From NCBI GenBank assembly GCA_049792815.1, contig JBARBG010000071.1, positions 1 through 16,655 of the forward strand: a stretch of DNA of 16,655 bases, written 5' to 3'. The translations under genes and the position numbers were made by a program. The notes under the pieces were generated by a model. That model was not told where the DNA came from, made no database searches, and was given only the letters and a program-made list of their open reading frames with translations. Below, piece by piece: positions 14,738 through 16,655 of this stretch; within the stretch, counting starts at the first letter, position 1; each line of letters begins with the position of its first letter. Source of the DNA: DAIDKA01 sp049792815. GTDB taxonomy: Bacteria > Pseudomonadota > Gammaproteobacteria > Steroidobacterales > Steroidobacteraceae.

Positions 14738-15753
14738 GTCGCCTCCACGAAAGCATCCGTGGCCGCGACCAGTGCGCGGGTGTTGCCGACTTCAAAGGCC
14801 GAATGTCCGGCATCGTCGATGATGCGCAGCTGCGCTTCGGGCCAGGCGCGATGCAGATCCCAGGCGCTGCGCATCGGACATACCACATCGTAGCGTCCCT
14901 GCACGATCACGGCGGGGATGTGGCGGATGCGGGGCACGCCGGCGAGCAGCTCATCATCCTGGCGCAGAAAGCCGCCATTGATGAAGTAGTGACACTCGAT
15001 GCGCGCAAATGCCGCGGAGTATTCGCCATCGGCTGCGAACTTGGCCACGTAGTCCGGATTCTGGCGCAGGTAGCTGGTGGCCCCTTCCCACATCGACCAG
15101 GCTTTGGCTGCCTGTGTGAGCACCTTGTGATCGGTGCTGGTGAGGCGTTTGTAGTACGCCCGGATCATATCGTGGCGTTCCGCTTCGGGAATGGGCGCGA
15201 CATAGCGCTCCCACAGATCCGGGTACAGCGCCGCGGCGCCTCCCGGGTTCTGATAGAACCAGTCGATTTCCCAGCGGCGCAGCAAGAAAATGCCACGCAG
15301 CACCAGTTCGGAGACGCGTCGCGGATGCGCCTGCGCATAGGCCAGCGCCAAGGTGGAGCCCCAGGAGCCGCCAAAGACCAGCCAGCGCTTGATGCCCAGC
15401 AGTTCACGCACGCTTTCAATGTCGTCAACGAGGTGCCAGGTGGTGTTGTCCACCAGGCTGGCATGCGGACGGCTGCGGCCGCAGCCACGCTGGTCCAGGA
15501 GCACGATGCGGTAGCGCGCCGGGTCAAAAAACTGCCGCATGGACGGGTCGGTTGCCCCACCGGGTCCCCCATGCAGGAAAACCGCGGGTTTGCCCCGGGG
15601 ATTGCCGCTCTCCTCGTAATAGATCTCGTGAACCGCCGAGACCCGCAGCATGCCGCTGTTGTAGGGTTCTATGGGTGGATACAGGCCGCCGGCGCGGCGC
15701 GCCGGCTTGCGGGCACGCTTTTTGGCGGGGCGACGGCCTTTAACAGTAACCAT
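14734..15753 (-). CDS. pip: Prolyl aminopeptidase (proline iminopeptidase), peptidase family S33
   Basis: An alpha/beta hydrolase of 339 residues that removes N-terminal proline from peptides. The oxyanion motif is HGGPGG (61-66), the nucleophile is S130 in GGSWGS, and the acid and base are D289 (GRYDVVCP) and H317 (DDAGHSAF). The family also shows LDQRGCGRS (86-94) and the glutamate of RIECHYF (E253), which matches the residue that holds the free amino terminus. The family body starts at GLYPPIEPYNSG (23-34). Before it is a lysine/arginine-rich tail (residues 5-20, ten K/R) that is not usual in this family; the ATG at 15753 is the only possible start. There is no signal peptide, so it is cytoplasmic. 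It overlaps the propeller gene by four bases and is divergent from holA across 83 bases. Confidence 0.92.
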   Translation of the reverse strand: MVTVKGRRPAKKRARKPARRAGGLYPPIEPYNSGMLRVSAVHEIYYEESGNPRGKPAVFLHGGPGGATDPSMRQFFDPARYRIVLLDQRGCGRSRPHASLVDNTTWHLVDDIESVRELLGIKRWLVFGGSWGSTLALAYAQAHPRRVSELVLRGIFLLRRWEIDWFYQNPGGAAALYPDLWERYVAPIPEAERHDMIRAYYKRLTSTDHKVLTQAAKAWSMWEGATSYLRQNPDYVAKFAADGEYSAAFARIECHYFINGGFLRQDDELLAGVPRIRHIPAVIVQGRYDVVCPMRSAWDLHRAWPEAQLRIIDDAGHSAFEVGNTRALVAATDAFVEAT

Positions 15754-15781
15754 GGCTGCGGCTCGTTTTGCTGGATACCCA

Positions 15782-15787
15782 AATATA
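15782..15787 (-). promoter_or_regulatory. Candidate -10 for the pip-propeller unit
   Basis: TATATT on the minus strand, 5 of 6 matches, lies 28 bases before the pip ATG. No acceptable -35 is seen. The 83-base gap 15754-15836 should also hold the promoter for holA, for which I see no clear element. Confidence 0.3.
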
Positions 15788-15807
15788 CCGCAGGTAGCAT
15801 AAAGGCC

Positions 15808-15840
15808 ATGTTCCAGCCCGCGTGCTGCCGCCGCCTTTGA
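15808..15840 (+). other. Ten-codon ORF overlapping the holA start
   Basis: ATG at 15808 opens MFQPACCRRL and stops at TGA 15838-15840, so the stop overlaps the holA TTG (TTGA). It could be a leader that couples translation into holA, or chance. AAAGG stands only two bases before the ATG. Coding is unproven. Confidence 0.2.
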
Positions 15841-16655
15841 AGATCAAACCCGAGTCGCTCGCCGCGCACCTGCGAGAGCGGCTGCTCCCCGTATACCTGA
15901 TATCCGGTGACGATCCGCTGCTGACCGGTGAGGCGGTGGATGCCGTGCGCCAGCGCGCGCGCGCGACGGGTTTTACCGAGCGCGACGTGCACTTCATGGA
16001 CCGGGGCGGGGACTGGGACGCGGTACAGGCGTCCGTAGCCTCGATGTCGCTGTTCGCCGAGCGACGCATCGTCGAAGTGCGGTTGCCGACGGGGCGTCCG
16101 GGCGTGACTGGCGCCAAGGTTCTCAAGCGCGTCATAGAACGTGCGGGCGAGGACACGCTGCTGCTGATTCTGACCGGGCGCCTGGATCGCGAGGCCGCCG
16201 GCAGCGAATGGGCGCGCGCGGTCGAGGAACGCGGCGCCTCGCTGGCGCTGTGGCCGATCGGCCGCGCGGCATTTCCCGAGTGGCTTCAGGCGCGTGCGCG
16301 CAAGCTTAAGCTCACTGTCGCGCCGGACGCGCTGACGCTGCTGGCGGAGCGCACCGAGGGCAATCTGCTGGCCGCTGCGCAGGAGCTCGACAAGCTTGCG
16401 TTGCTGGCGGTCGATGGCCAGGTCGATGCCGCCGCAGTGCTCGCAAGCTCGACCGACAGCTCCCACTTTGACGTGGCGGAACTGGACCGCGCACTCACCC
16501 AGGCCGACGGCCCGCGCGCGTTGCGGGTATTGGCCGGGTTGCGCGCCGCGGAAGTCGAGTTGCCGCTGGTGTTGTGGGCCGCCGTGAAGGGGCTGCACGC
16601 GGTGCTCGCTGCCGAGGCGGGTACGGCGCCGCCGCGTGGCGGGTATGGCTTCAAC
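15837..16655 (+). CDS. holA: DNA polymerase III subunit delta HolA, partial at 3' end
   Basis: The clamp-loader delta subunit, which opens the beta clamp ring. The visible 273 residues align by eye with E. coli HolA: VYLISGDDPLLTGEAVDAVR (near 19-38; E. coli YLLLGNDPLLLQESQDAVR), then ASMSLFAERR, EWLQARARKLKL, and TEGNLLAAAQELDKLALL (E. coli YEGNLLALAQALERLSLL). The gene runs past the window end. The start is probably TTG at 15837, giving MKIKPESLAAHL; GTG at 15822 is in frame and possible. Neither has a clear ribosome binding site, but the TTG overlaps the stop of a ten-codon ORF. In E. coli lptE lies directly before holA; here the pip-ABC block separates them. Confidence 0.92.
   Translation, partial: MKIKPESLAAHLRERLLPVYLISGDDPLLTGEAVDAVRQRARATGFTERDVHFMDRGGDWDAVQASVASMSLFAERRIVEVRLPTGRPGVTGAKVLKRVIERAGEDTLLLILTGRLDREAAGSEWARAVEERGASLALWPIGRAAFPEWLQARARKLKLTVAPDALTLLAERTEGNLLAAAQELDKLALLAVDGQVDAAAVLASSTDSSHFDVAELDRALTQADGPRALRVLAGLRAAEVELPLVLWAAVKGLHAVLAAEAGTAPPRGGYGFN

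Noticed and set aside
15687..15707. GC-rich inverted repeat (GCCGGCGC/GCGCCGGC) near the start of pip.
   Set aside because: It lies in the Arg/Ala-rich codons of the basic tail, and such repeats arise easily from composition.
14683..15840. A 385-codon plus-strand open frame ending at the holA start.
   Set aside because: It lies antisense to pip, whose catalytic motifs are all intact, and has no recognisable domain.

Overview
The window looks like a chromosomal segment of a GC-rich gammaproteobacterium. The reasons are the conserved order miaB-phoH-ybeY-corC-lnt, the pair leuS-lptE, an LptE lipoprotein (Gram-negative outer membrane) and a delta subunit (HolA) resembling the enterobacterial one. 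A Xanthomonadales, Nevskiales or Steroidobacter-like lineage would fit, but the sequence alone does not settle the genus. Almost every base is coding and no gap exceeds 300 bases. No rRNA, tRNA, CRISPR array, insertion sequence or phage gene was seen.

Left edge (1-747): the last codons of ssb, with the classic acidic DDDIPF tip, run into a convergent small gene on the minus strand encoding an excisionase-type helix-turn-helix protein. That gene is divergent from miaB across a 162-base gap, which holds an 8+8 bp dyad laid over promoter-like elements.

Plus-strand block (748-10973): miaB, phoH/ybeZ, ybeY, corC/ybeX, lnt, a Do-type periplasmic serine protease, leuS, lptE and an uncharacterised HExxH protein follow one another with overlaps or gaps of at most 19 bases. 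They could be one long polycistron with internal promoters. The products serve tRNA modification and charging (MiaB, LeuRS), rRNA maturation (YbeY with PhoH-like YbeZ), and envelope biogenesis and quality control (CorC, Lnt, Do protease, LptE).

Minus-strand block (10970-15753, transcribed right to left): a prolyl aminopeptidase-like hydrolase and a secreted beta-propeller are coupled by an ATGA overlap. After a 50-base gap comes a three-gene unit: a short GntR/YtrA-type repressor, an ABC ATPase and a 12-TM permease, each overlapping the next by four bases. A 24-bp near-perfect palindrome sits over the -10 of the GntR promoter, a few bases before the start codon. This suggests an autoregulated, probably leaderless mRNA.

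Right edge (15837-16655): holA begins at a probable TTG and runs off the window. In E. coli holA directly follows lptE, so here the lptE-holA junction is split by about 5.3 kb carrying the HExxH gene and the minus-strand block. The most interesting unexplained items are the HExxH protein, the self-contained GntR-ABC unit with its operator, the displaced lptE-holA linkage, and the near absence of CTAG except at stop codons.
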